Positions 26,801-34,051 of a stretch of 64,000 nt of DNA are shown piece by piece (positions within the stretch are counted from its first letter, which is position 1; every line of letters starts with the position of its first letter). Under the pieces are notes generated by a model that ran no database searches, was not told the DNA's origin, and worked only from the letters and a program-made list of their open reading frames with translations. Made by a program: the position numbers and the translations under genes. This DNA is from a virus. The stretch is taken from positions 1 through 64,000 of the IMG/VR virus record IMGVR_UViG_3300025127_000023, one strand, 5' to 3'.

Positions 26801-29800
26801 AACAGCGCGCCTTCCGAGCAACAACACTATCAGTGGGCTTGCAAAACAATCCGTGAAAGAGTCCGCGATGCAGTAAGAGATGGTAAAGAGGACATCGCTG
26901 ACTTGGCAACTCAACAACTGCATCAACAAATGAAACACGCGCACAAAGTAACGGGTGTCAATCCAACACCATCTCCACATGAGCGTATGCAATACGAAAT
27001 AGACCACGCGCTACAAACACATGAAGCAACAAAATTAGCAACAAAAGTCTTCATTCCTCTTATTCAAGCAACTCACCCTAACGCTCTCCGCACAGGAACA
27101 GCGCGAGAAAACAACGAGGCTCACCCGAACATGGCAGTTGTTTACAACATGGCTGAACGGTTTATGCGAAACAAGACACCGGAACAGCGCGAGAAGTTCC
27201 TTAGAGATGGCAAAGTGCATTATCTCAAAGAAGACGGTGATGTTGGAGAACTTGACATAGCGGACTTTTGTAGTGAAGATTTGAGAAATGAAATCCGCGA
27301 CTTTACAGTTCCGCGCATGTCGTTTACTGAACCTGCGCCGGACTTGAGAAACGCGGAACAGCACTTCGCACCTTTGGCAACCAAAGGTCAAGAACCAACG
27401 GGCAATCATGTGCTTGAAGCGTTTGTCAATGGCGATATAGGTCGTCAAGACCCCGAATTAGGAAAGGAATACAGAATTGTTCAAACCGTCTTTAATAGAG
27501 CGCGTAATGCATGTAAGGACAAAAACAGCACCGAGGAATTGATGAAGCGAGTGTATGCCCGATACATTCCTCACAACAAGGACAGTCAAGAACCAATTGA
27601 GAACGCGAAGCATAATTTCATTCGCAATTTAGGCGACCATCATCATGAAGGAACATATCGCGTGGACGGTCAAACTGTAATCCCGTTGATGAGTGGCGGA
27701 GAGGGGGTTAGTATGCATGAGGCTCATGGTAATAGGCGGCGTAATGAGTTTATCTCACAAAGGACAGAAATCAAGGCGTTGAACGCTGTGTTGCAGGACA
27801 TCAAATCTCAAACACAAGGCACACCTTATGCCTCCGACTTGGGCGACACATTTACCTTGATGGCTCAAAAGAAAGCGATGCAGAAACTACCGAGAAAATT
27901 GAAGGAGGTCTTCGCTGAACTCGCGAACCCAACGAAGTTGAAAGGTGAGAGGGGAGCCGCACCTGCTAAATTGATACAGCAAAAAGTCGGAGGTCGTCAT
28001 CCCGACCACGCGCCTCTTCCTGCTATCAGTGATTGCTTGGCGGGTAAAGACCAAGTAGGAATAACTGCTGACCCTGCCTTCTTATTCCGCGATGCTTACA
28101 TGGGACATGAAGACCCCGAAAGCAACAAACTGTTGTTGGATAATCCGAAGAAGAACCACTTTCACCAATCAGCAGGGCGGCATGTAGCGCATGTATCTCC
28201 CGATTTGCTGAAAGATTGCTTTGAAGGAATGAACAATTACGATGGTTCAATTTACCAAAACCATGAGCAACAACCATTACAGATTACTTCTTCTCAACTA
28301 CCGGCGGGAGAGGGCATGAACACAGACCAACGCGCCGCACAAGTCGCAATGGACGCGGCAACCAACAACTCGCAACAGTTCTTTCAACTGTGCGCGGATA
28401 GGGTCACAGACGATACTTTACTCATCAAAGATGATGGCAGACCTGTTCCTATCAAATCAATGCACAGAATCTTTGACCTTGATGATTTGAAACACCTTCG
28501 CGGATTTAGCGGCGATTGGATTGCTTCGCACATACCAAGCGGTGAGCCTGTCATTCTGCAAAAGAAAGGTAAGCGCGTCAAAGCATACAACGCGGAGATG
28601 AAACTTGTTGAGTTAGCAGACTGTTGTGAAGAGGACATTCCTAAAGTGAATGACAAAGATTTCGTTGTTCACGCCGTCGTTGGTGATAGGATGGTTTACT
28701 TCATTGATTTGCTTGAAGCAGGTGATGAGAAGACACACAACATGCCCGCCAAAGATAGGGTAAGACACTTACGCGCACAATTTGAATCAACAGAAACCGT
28801 CAAGATGCCCGAACCATACAACACAAAACGCAGTGATGATGCAGGTTTGGCGCAAGCGGTTTCGTTGTTGCGCGACGAAGCACCAAGCGATATTCTGTTG
28901 CGCGATGCTTCTGCTACCTACATGAGAGGCGAGATACGACACCCGAAGTGGATTTTGTTAAGCAAGGAAAAGAAGGTTGATGTCATCGTTCTTGACCGCA
29001 AAGGCACAAATTATCGCATCGGTGTTGGTCCAATCATGCACCCCGAAAACTACGGTTCGCGTTCTGTTGAGTTTGAAGGCAATCATTACATGGATATTGG
29101 AAGCGCGAAAGGACCGAGAGGTTTTGACAAAGGGGAGTATGTGAGTGTATTCTGCACAGGCGTTTCATCCAATCAAGCCGAACACCCTGTATTCACAATC
29201 CGTTCTGCGCGTATTGACCGTGATGCTCACCCTCAAGCGGCGGATAGCGTTGAGTCGCTATCCATCATGCTTGGTGAATCCAAAGTGCCACACCGAGCGC
29301 GATTGAAGAAAGGTCGCATTCACATTGAGTTCCCTGCGGTTCATGATGAAGTCATTTACGATGTCATCAAAGAAGACGGTGGTTGGATGCTGAAACCACA
29401 GAAGAGTATGTGGGGGACTGATGATTACTTGTTCAAACTGTCCGAAGATATGCGACAGTTTTGGCAACCAATTGCAACAGTGTTGTTGAAGCGCGACTCC
29501 GAGAAGATGATTGACAGGGTTAATCGCGATGAAGACGATGAAGTGAAACCGGAAGAACCCGCAGGACACAGAAAAGAACGAAAAAAGATACTCCCGAAAG
29601 AAGAAGAAATCATCAAACGCGGTCTTGAGTTGCTTGAGCGATTGCGTAAGGAGAAGATAACACACACCGGAGTTGAAGGTCTTGGTGTTGATTTCGCAGA
29701 TGCAGATGTTGAGTCCCCGCGAGGTCCAACAACCAACATGAATGATGACACAATGCCGGACTTTGACCCTGCGGCTCGCGAATACAAAGAAAAACCTGCC

Positions 29801-29899
29801 GAAACCAACAAAAAAACGAAGCGTATTCGCACCACTGAAGGCGAAGAAGCCATCACTGACCATCGCGGCAACATCACAATTACTGACCCGCGCGTTTGA
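23831..29899 (+). CDS. Giant protein with a C-terminal degenerate ATP-dependent DNA ligase-like core
   Basis: A 2,022-residue protein starting at GTG 23831 behind GAGGTGGTGG. Residues 1-1530 are His/Asp/Lys-rich and unrecognised. Residues about 1535-1800 follow the layout of an ATP-dependent DNA ligase: an adenylation-domain start (GDWIASHIPSGEP, 1561-1573) and a GKRVKAYN strand. Then come FVVHAVVGD and YFIDLL (motif III/IIIa area, 1611-1628), SDILLRDASATYMRGE (motif IV area, 1686-1701), HPKWILLSK (motif V area), and an OB-fold-like tail (YMDIGSAKGPRGFDKGEYVS). The catalytic Lys of motif I is Ile1568, and the acidic residues expected in III and IV are Ala/Ser. It is therefore probably an inactive nucleotidyltransferase fold reused for DNA binding or structure. 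The tail (1840-2022) is charged. Confidence 0.75.
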   Translation: MSKENAVRYHQRVMNDYIQARFIHKSEALNEAADVLFSRNNLLNYGYALPPFIREVEAHIQKAVEIERTAQDQQPGAPNVGEQGYGESATLSDRAWRRMMREGHAGAQTGVGKRHSRKMRDVVGRDLDTDDPNPKARRRALERIYRWRGNHSENRQHTEFQPHKAHHLAKLGFFGRPGATPNLHGHTPLAFNLIQETYHRSPGKLDEMMIEAEKHMPPATTSDLMLGKWSGDGVTHDKLRKQALRRFREAHREKFPQSRQPDINDFFHHKMYELRGVPSDQLFDSDLYDQDTGQMTYANIDDMVKQNRHREMGFLPVMLGITMLDYEDQLKVIDWMVSGGGAKTDENGKFLASESFDDSLLEEAFGNERHARGFVSRNMKLFSKALHQLYSGFPGSSHAGTVAGRPSDEQMKGFQDRSPKLVLDAEGNWQRVAGKNSIQRRREEFAKDPEAVNDSWRQKGIKFDADRYDEMIEEVLGRDIAANIRKVTGIKHKKEMPIIPDFEYAIKLGIVSPEDVQEAQNHIVASANHQISTAEHFGLLENYNHTHKLKDHTFHPKDKPEYEETPLDFVVHALGNGMGSLSREWHEIADAFAEFAPGVFFSNLAKEVPPKIFPSRGLPDTRGNYKGNKPVMQSWQYTDDMSNAERIEHAKSLRRWLNEMGASKEEKDSAEARLADGKRVEYEAYPSRPDGKSQSQATREIMSLPEDENRPGEGSLDLDFSQEEFEMALKNNPQYYPASPGLNFLHCLLPYSIDMPMGGILSAEAKSGRTNNNYSYHPSSTHRAQRAAAMREADDGRTFRSGQQIYSELEQATKKRGFYDHSYNTNLTKDDALAMLARKHLLVANAHHHPTTHDEKHHEEWKERAANSKSILSSKDHKDVLGRPDADMASELVGTEPFEDYGSAIYDSEQYTKALGAHGDGKILRVQALHNKSFAGLGELKEFILANTTDAKGTPVGELDYGTRKRILESAEEGEFKGFYVNDEGQVKRLNSAPSEQQHYQWACKTIRERVRDAVRDGKEDIADLATQQLHQQMKHAHKVTGVNPTPSPHERMQYEIDHALQTHEATKLATKVFIPLIQATHPNALRTGTARENNEAHPNMAVVYNMAERFMRNKTPEQREKFLRDGKVHYLKEDGDVGELDIADFCSEDLRNEIRDFTVPRMSFTEPAPDLRNAEQHFAPLATKGQEPTGNHVLEAFVNGDIGRQDPELGKEYRIVQTVFNRARNACKDKNSTEELMKRVYARYIPHNKDSQEPIENAKHNFIRNLGDHHHEGTYRVDGQTVIPLMSGGEGVSMHEAHGNRRRNEFISQRTEIKALNAVLQDIKSQTQGTPYASDLGDTFTLMAQKKAMQKLPRKLKEVFAELANPTKLKGERGAAPAKLIQQKVGGRHPDHAPLPAISDCLAGKDQVGITADPAFLFRDAYMGHEDPESNKLLLDNPKKNHFHQSAGRHVAHVSPDLLKDCFEGMNNYDGSIYQNHEQQPLQITSSQLPAGEGMNTDQRAAQVAMDAATNNSQQFFQLCADRVTDDTLLIKDDGRPVPIKSMHRIFDLDDLKHLRGFSGDWIASHIPSGEPVILQKKGKRVKAYNAEMKLVELADCCEEDIPKVNDKDFVVHAVVGDRMVYFIDLLEAGDEKTHNMPAKDRVRHLRAQFESTETVKMPEPYNTKRSDDAGLAQAVSLLRDEAPSDILLRDASATYMRGEIRHPKWILLSKEKKVDVIVLDRKGTNYRIGVGPIMHPENYGSRSVEFEGNHYMDIGSAKGPRGFDKGEYVSVFCTGVSSNQAEHPVFTIRSARIDRDAHPQAADSVESLSIMLGESKVPHRARLKKGRIHIEFPAVHDEVIYDVIKEDGGWMLKPQKSMWGTDDYLFKLSEDMRQFWQPIATVLLKRDSEKMIDRVNRDEDDEVKPEEPAGHRKERKKILPKEEEIIKRGLELLERLRKEKITHTGVEGLGVDFADADVESPRGPTTNMNDDTMPDFDPAAREYKEKPAETNKKTKRIRTTEGEEAITDHRGNITITDPRV

Positions 29900-29926
29900 T
29901 ATACTTGTAGCGCATGAACGAAGACA
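29893..29926 (+). promoter_or_regulatory. Possible archaeal-type promoter for the head genes
   Basis: A 27-base gap precedes the protease gene, which lacks a clear ribosome binding site. TTGATATACTT at about 29895-29905 is centred roughly 26 bases before ATG 29927, the distance expected between a TATA box and the start of a leaderless archaeal transcript. This is a weak, position-based call. Confidence 0.25.
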
Positions 29927-31372
29927 ATGGCAATTCTTGCACCCTCTCAATCCACCCCTCTTGTTCTCAAGGGGTTCGGTGATGATTTGGTTGTCGCAGG
30001 TTATGCTTCTGTTGAGATGGTTGACAAGCAAGGCGACCTCATTACTCGCGGTGCTTTGAAAGATGCGTTTAACGGATTCATGAAAGCAGAAGGATTCCGC
30101 AATGTGCAACTTGCACACTCTAACATTCAAGTGGGAACAGTGATTCCCTCTTACACTGACAGCAATGGCCGCGTATGGAAGTCCGAAGTGGACGATACCG
30201 GAATGTTTGTTGTCATTCAACTACGCGGCGATATTGAAAAGGCTCGCGAAGTTGCATCCGAAATCCGCAAGGGCAACCTGCGGTCGTTCTCAATAGGCGG
30301 TCAAGCCTTTGAGCGCGTCAACAAAAGCGACGCTACTCGCGGAGATTACCGCGAGATTCGTCGTATGGAACTCCATGAGGTTACGATTTGTGAGAAGGGT
30401 ATCAATCCCGAAGCGCAGTTTCGCATTCTCAAGGAAGACACAGGTGATACAATGACTGACCCAATGAGCGAACTACAAAGCGTATTAGAAAGGCTATCCA
30501 AGAAATTGGATGACGAAGAAGACGACAAGAAAAAGAAGGACGAGGATTCCGAAAAAGGGAAAATGCCTCGTTCACTTGACCCCGATGGCGACGGCGACCC
30601 CGGACCATTCGGTGATAAACCAAAGATGAAAACTCCACCTCGCGACGACGACGACGACGAAGACCCGGAAATGGGAATGTATGAGGACGACGACGACGAC
30701 GAGGATGACGAGAACGAAGACATGATGTATGGTGATGACATGACAGCAAAAGCAGAAGATATGATAACGATGGACTATCTCAATTGGCTTGAGCAAACAG
30801 CAAAGAGTCAAGGACATGACATTGCTGACGCTCGCGCCCATTTTGATAGCGTGAACAAAGGATATGGACCGGGCGAGCCGGGCTACACCCACCGAGGACA
30901 AGGTTCTCTTGAGGGTGCAGGTGAAGGCGAATCCTCCAAGCGACCGAAAATGGACTTTGGTGCGGCTCCAAAAGGCAACACCAATGTCATCAAAGCGACT
31001 GAATACTTGAACAGTGAAAATGTTTCACAGTCCGATATTGAAGCCGCTTACGAAGTTTACAAGGCGGCGGCTACTGAACAGCAGTTCAAAGGCTCACTTG
31101 GCAACTACTTCGCAGAAAGGCTCGCGGCAGAACAGACTATCGCGAAGAACGAGAAGGCAAAGACCGAGTTTGATGCTCGCAAGCCTCTTCTTGAACTCCA
31201 AAAGGCTGTTGTCGCGCTTGACCAACGCATCAGCAATGTTTCAACCACAGGAGAAACTTTCGCAAAGAGTGCTGACAGCACTTCAATTCGCGTTCCCGAT
31301 ACTACTGAAATGGCAAACATGTCGTGGGATGATGTTCACCGACTTGCCGACAAAGCATTGAGGGGAGAGTGA
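29927..31372 (+). CDS. Prohead protease fused to an acidic scaffold-like region
   Basis: A 481-residue protein. Residues 1-165 are an HK97/XkdF-type prohead protease (MEROPS U35-like): GYASVEMVDKQGDLI, the likely catalytic His64 in QLAHSNIQVG and the likely catalytic Ser122 (or 120) in LRSFSIGG, then EVTICEKGINP. Residues 170-275 are extremely acidic, with two runs of five or more Asp encoded by GAC repeats (30644-30658 and 30686-30700). The rest is helical and probably acts as scaffold. In this family the protease matures the prohead by cleaving scaffold and capsid ends. The C-terminus (MSWDDVHRLADKALRGE) matches a motif in a small upstream protein. The stop overlaps the start region of the capsid gene. 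Confidence 0.9.
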   Translation: MAILAPSQSTPLVLKGFGDDLVVAGYASVEMVDKQGDLITRGALKDAFNGFMKAEGFRNVQLAHSNIQVGTVIPSYTDSNGRVWKSEVDDTGMFVVIQLRGDIEKAREVASEIRKGNLRSFSIGGQAFERVNKSDATRGDYREIRRMELHEVTICEKGINPEAQFRILKEDTGDTMTDPMSELQSVLERLSKKLDDEEDDKKKKDEDSEKGKMPRSLDPDGDGDPGPFGDKPKMKTPPRDDDDDEDPEMGMYEDDDDDEDDENEDMMYGDDMTAKAEDMITMDYLNWLEQTAKSQGHDIADARAHFDSVNKGYGPGEPGYTHRGQGSLEGAGEGESSKRPKMDFGAAPKGNTNVIKATEYLNSENVSQSDIEAAYEVYKAAATEQQFKGSLGNYFAERLAAEQTIAKNEKAKTEFDARKPLLELQKAVVALDQRISNVSTTGETFAKSADSTSIRVPDTTEMANMSWDDVHRLADKALRGE

Positions 31373-31377
31373 TTAAA

Positions 31378-32544
31378 ATGGCACGAAATTATGTAAGAAC
31401 AGTTCAAGACATGGAGCGATACTACTACGGTGGTGCGGCTCAAACCGGATATACCTACTCAAGTGGCGACATTTTGAAGGCTGACAGCCCTCTTATGTCA
31501 ACCACCGCAGGAACTTACCAAGCAGTTTACGGACGCAAAGTTTGGTCGCAGTTGAACCAAGAGTTCAACGCGTTTTCAATCTTGCCGAAGAAGCCGTGGG
31601 AGCGCAGTGGATGGCGTATTCTTACCGAGCGCGCCTCCTTCACAAAGGGCGGCGGTGTTGCTGAAAACGCAACGCTACCGGAAACCTCCCGACCGGAGTT
31701 CCTGCATGTGGCCGCAAAGCCAAAGACCATCGCGCATACTTTTGACTTGTCCGAAGTGAGCATGTTCTTGTCCGACAAGGACGATGGTATGGGCGATGTC
31801 CGCCAAGTTCTCAAAGAAGAGATGGGTAAGCACCACGCGGAGCATGTCAATCTCATGATGCTTGAAGATGTTACGACTCCTGCCGGAAACGACTTTGAAT
31901 CTCTTGACAGGCTCACTTCCGACCCTGCCAAGCAGACCACCACGCAAGGTGCAGTGAACACCCTTACCGACCACGACATGTATTCAATTACTCGCGACGG
32001 TAGTGCGGCATTCCACAGTGCAGAAGTTGACATTGGCGGCGACGCTTCAACTTCCGCGACCAACCGAAACCTATCGCTGAACCAACTTGATGGTCTATTC
32101 CAACAGATTTGGACTCGCGGTGGTAATCCAAAGGTCATGCTAACAGGATATGATACGCTTATGCGCACTCAACAACTGTTGCAATCCCAACAGCGATTCA
32201 TGGACTCCAAGAGAATCACACCTACTTACTCCGGTGTGAAAGGTGTTCCGGGTATTGAAGCAGGTTTCATCGTTGCTACTTACAACGGTGTCCCAATCAT
32301 CCCAACAAAGGATATGCCGGACGACAGCGCGACCTCCGCAGGTTCACTGTCCCGTATCTATTACCTTGACACTGACTACTTGTGGTTCCAAACTGCTATA
32401 CCAACGCAATACTTTGAGTCCGGTATTGAAACCGGCGACCCATTCGCGATTAACCGTCTTGGACAAGAGGGGCTTTACCGAACAATGGGCGAACTTTGGT
32501 GTTCGTTCTTTGGTGCAAGCGGGAGTATTCGCAACCTACAATGA
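31378..32544 (+). CDS. Major capsid protein, HK97 fold
   Basis: A 388-residue protein starting at ATG 31378 behind GGAGAGTGAT (an in-frame GTG at 31369 overlaps the protease stop). It directly follows the protease, as in HK97-type modules. An N-arm (RTVQDMERYYYGG) is followed by an E-loop-like part with KPWERSGWRILTE and GGGVAENATLPETSRPEF. A spine helix region follows (EEMGKHHAEHVNLMMLEDVT), then P- and A-domain segments (GGNPKVMLTGYDTLMRTQQL; NGVPIIPTKDMP; YYLDTDYLWFQTAIPTQYF). This pattern is typical of tailed-virus capsid proteins, including archaeal ones. It forms the icosahedral shell. Confidence 0.92.
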   Translation: MARNYVRTVQDMERYYYGGAAQTGYTYSSGDILKADSPLMSTTAGTYQAVYGRKVWSQLNQEFNAFSILPKKPWERSGWRILTERASFTKGGGVAENATLPETSRPEFLHVAAKPKTIAHTFDLSEVSMFLSDKDDGMGDVRQVLKEEMGKHHAEHVNLMMLEDVTTPAGNDFESLDRLTSDPAKQTTTQGAVNTLTDHDMYSITRDGSAAFHSAEVDIGGDASTSATNRNLSLNQLDGLFQQIWTRGGNPKVMLTGYDTLMRTQQLLQSQQRFMDSKRITPTYSGVKGVPGIEAGFIVATYNGVPIIPTKDMPDDSATSAGSLSRIYYLDTDYLWFQTAIPTQYFESGIETGDPFAINRLGQEGLYRTMGELWCSFFGASGSIRNLQ

Positions 32545-32559
32545 AGGAGATGATGAAGA

Positions 32560-32958
32560 ATGGCAATTACATACACAACGAGTGGAAGCGCAGTATTTAC
32601 AGAAAGTTTTAGTTTGGACCTCTATGCGGGGACTCTTACTACCGATGAAGAATGGCTCAAGGGTGGCGCATCAGCCGCATACCCCGGAAACCTTGATGGA
32701 TTCCTTGCCGCGAACACCGAGGCAAACCCTGCTACAACGGGGTTGAAATTGGTTTGCGGTAAGTTCACTACCGTCCTTGCAAATGACGAAACCGTGACCC
32801 TTTCGGGCGATGCATCAAAGATTGTTGCAGTGCTTGTCGGTGCTACGAGTGTCGCCAACGCGGGTGTTGATTTGAAGAACATCACCAATGGTGTTGCTCA
32901 ATTCACTGTCGTCGGCGCACCGGGAACGAATGTCACCGCATGGATGATTGTTGCTTGA
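32560..32958 (+). CDS. Small beta-rich protein, putative head decoration
   Basis: A 132-residue protein, ATG 32560 preceded by GGAGATGATGAAG. It is rich in Thr, Ala, Val and Gly and reads as alternating beta strands (LKLVCGKFTTVLANDETVTL; ASKIVAVLVGATSVANAGVD; AQFTVVGAPGTNVTAWMIV), with no charged clusters. Its position directly after the capsid gene suggests a decoration or cement protein on the head surface. No direct family match recognised. Confidence 0.75.
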   Translation: MAITYTTSGSAVFTESFSLDLYAGTLTTDEEWLKGGASAAYPGNLDGFLAANTEANPATTGLKLVCGKFTTVLANDETVTLSGDASKIVAVLVGATSVANAGVDLKNITNGVAQFTVVGAPGTNVTAWMIVA

Positions 32959-32969
32959 GGCTGATTTCC

Positions 32970-33341
32970 ATGCCTACTGTAACCTATCGCGGCGAGCAAA
33001 AAGCCGGTCGCAATATGGGTCCGATGGGGTATTGGATTTGGGGTAAACCCGAACACAAGAGTCAAGAATGGATTGACGAGTTCGCGAAGGGTCTTACGAA
33101 AGACTTCTTGGTTGACGGAGTTCCTTTTGTTTTGTCCGCGTCGGAAGACGAGGGCAACGATGGGCTTCCCGACATGAAGTGGACGAAAGGCGACATCATG
33201 ACTTGGATGGATGACAACGGCGTTGAATACAGCGCACTGAACACCAAAGCCAAGTTGCTCGCGAAAGTGGACGAACACCTTAACCCAACCGAAGACTCTA
33301 TGACCGAAGGCGACATGGAAGACACAACAGGAGATGAATAA
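32970..33341 (+). CDS. Small protein with a SAP/HeH-like DNA-binding motif
   Basis: A 123-residue protein; ATG 32970 follows TTGAGG (an in-frame ATG at 32940 would overlap the upstream gene). The N-terminal half contains a YWIWGKPEHKSQEWIDEF segment. Residues 70-103 (WTKGDIMTWMDDNGVEYSAL plus a Lys-rich second helix) have the helix-extended loop-helix pattern of SAP/HeH domains, which bind DNA. The tail is acidic. A second SAP-type protein lies at 38710. The position among head genes suggests a DNA-contacting head or neck component. Confidence 0.75.
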   Translation: MPTVTYRGEQKAGRNMGPMGYWIWGKPEHKSQEWIDEFAKGLTKDFLVDGVPFVLSASEDEGNDGLPDMKWTKGDIMTWMDDNGVEYSALNTKAKLLAKVDEHLNPTEDSMTEGDMEDTTGDE

Positions 33342-33343
33342 AC

Positions 33344-33589
33344 ATGGCATTTACAAGCGATAACAGACCACATGTATTGGGAGATTTGATAGCAATTACC
33401 GGCACTGTCGCCAACGGCGACACAAGTGTTGACCTTAGCGACTTCATGAGTGAGATTCTCATGGCGCAAGTTCAACCTTCCCACGCGTCGGGAACTGCAA
33501 GCGTAGCGAAGGTAGCAGGAACAACTGTTTCCTTCTCGGACATTTCTCACGCATCGGGCGGGCGACTATTTGCACTTGGCAAGCGGTAA
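33344..33589 (+). CDS. Small head-region protein, function unknown
   Basis: An 81-residue protein, ATG 33344 behind GGAGATGAATAAAC and two bases after the previous stop. It is Ala/Ser/Thr/Val-rich, with strand-like segments (GDLIAITGTVANGDTSVDLS; ASVAKVAGTTVSFSDISH) and a short basic end. It resembles in style the small beta proteins next to it (32560 and 33601), perhaps a decoration or stabilising protein. Confidence 0.75.
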   Translation: MAFTSDNRPHVLGDLIAITGTVANGDTSVDLSDFMSEILMAQVQPSHASGTASVAKVAGTTVSFSDISHASGGRLFALGKR

Positions 33590-33600
33590 GGTGATTCACC

Positions 33601-33765
33601 TTGCCTGTCACTGTGCATGAGTTCACACCCAATCAAGCAACCATTACAGATGCCACCATTGCCGGTGGTATCGCGACGGTTCTAAACGGTATTGGAGGCG
33701 CGCCTATTTTGGCTGTCACGGCTTACGCGTGTCAAGGGAACATCTATGTAGTCGTCGTCCAATGA
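33601..33765 (+). CDS. Very small beta-rich protein, function unknown
   Basis: A 54-residue frame starting at TTG 33601, five bases after AAGGTGAT, which itself overlaps the previous stop. The product begins PVTVHEFTPNQATITDATI and continues with two hydrophobic strands ending in YVVVVQ. The good ribosome binding site, tight fit between neighbours and beta-rich style like the flanking genes support it as real, though it is short. Confidence 0.65.
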   Translation: MPVTVHEFTPNQATITDATIAGGIATVLNGIGGAPILAVTAYACQGNIYVVVVQ

Positions 33766-33778
33766 AGGCGGTGATAGC

Positions 33779-34051
33779 ATGGGACTGACAGCGCAAGACA
33801 TTCACAGAATGGCAAAGCAGGGTTGGACTCATGCCGAAGGCGACATGGTGAAAACCGATGAGCGCGACAAGTTAAAAGGCGTTATCAAACAGCAGAACAT
33901 TCGTTCGCGAAACATTCGCGATGTTCTCAACATCGGTAGCGGCACTCGTTGTCGCCACTGTGGTATGCTTCACTTCTGTTATCTTGAGCGTTGCGGCTCT
34001 TGCAGTAAACCGATGGAATACAACCTCGGTAAAGTGGAGAAGGTGATTTAA
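33779..34051 (+). CDS. Small zinc-ribbon protein
   Basis: A 90-residue protein, ATG 33779 with GGTGAT in front. The N-terminus is LTAQDIHRMAKQGWTHAEGD, similar to the SWEDIH motif of other proteins here. Residues 57-77 form a Cys4 zinc ribbon: CRHCG, a spacer, then CGSCSKPM. The last base of its stop is the A of the next ATG (TAATG). The role is unknown; position suggests an accessory head or connector protein. Confidence 0.8.
   Translation: MGLTAQDIHRMAKQGWTHAEGDMVKTDERDKLKGVIKQQNIRSRNIRDVLNIGSGTRCRHCGMLHFCYLERCGSCSKPMEYNLGKVEKVI

Noticed and set aside
23831-29899. Active DNA ligase
   Set aside because: The overall core order fits, but the nucleophilic Lys and the key acidic residues are replaced, so ligase activity is not expected.
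29258-30220. 320-residue antisense frame over the end of the ligase-like gene and start of the protease gene
   Set aside because: It lies opposite two well-supported genes, has low-complexity, Cys/Phe-rich shadow composition, and no ribosome binding site or recognisable domain.
31527-32168. 213-residue antisense frame inside the capsid gene
   Set aside because: It is the mirror of a confidently assigned capsid gene, with no start signal or family features.
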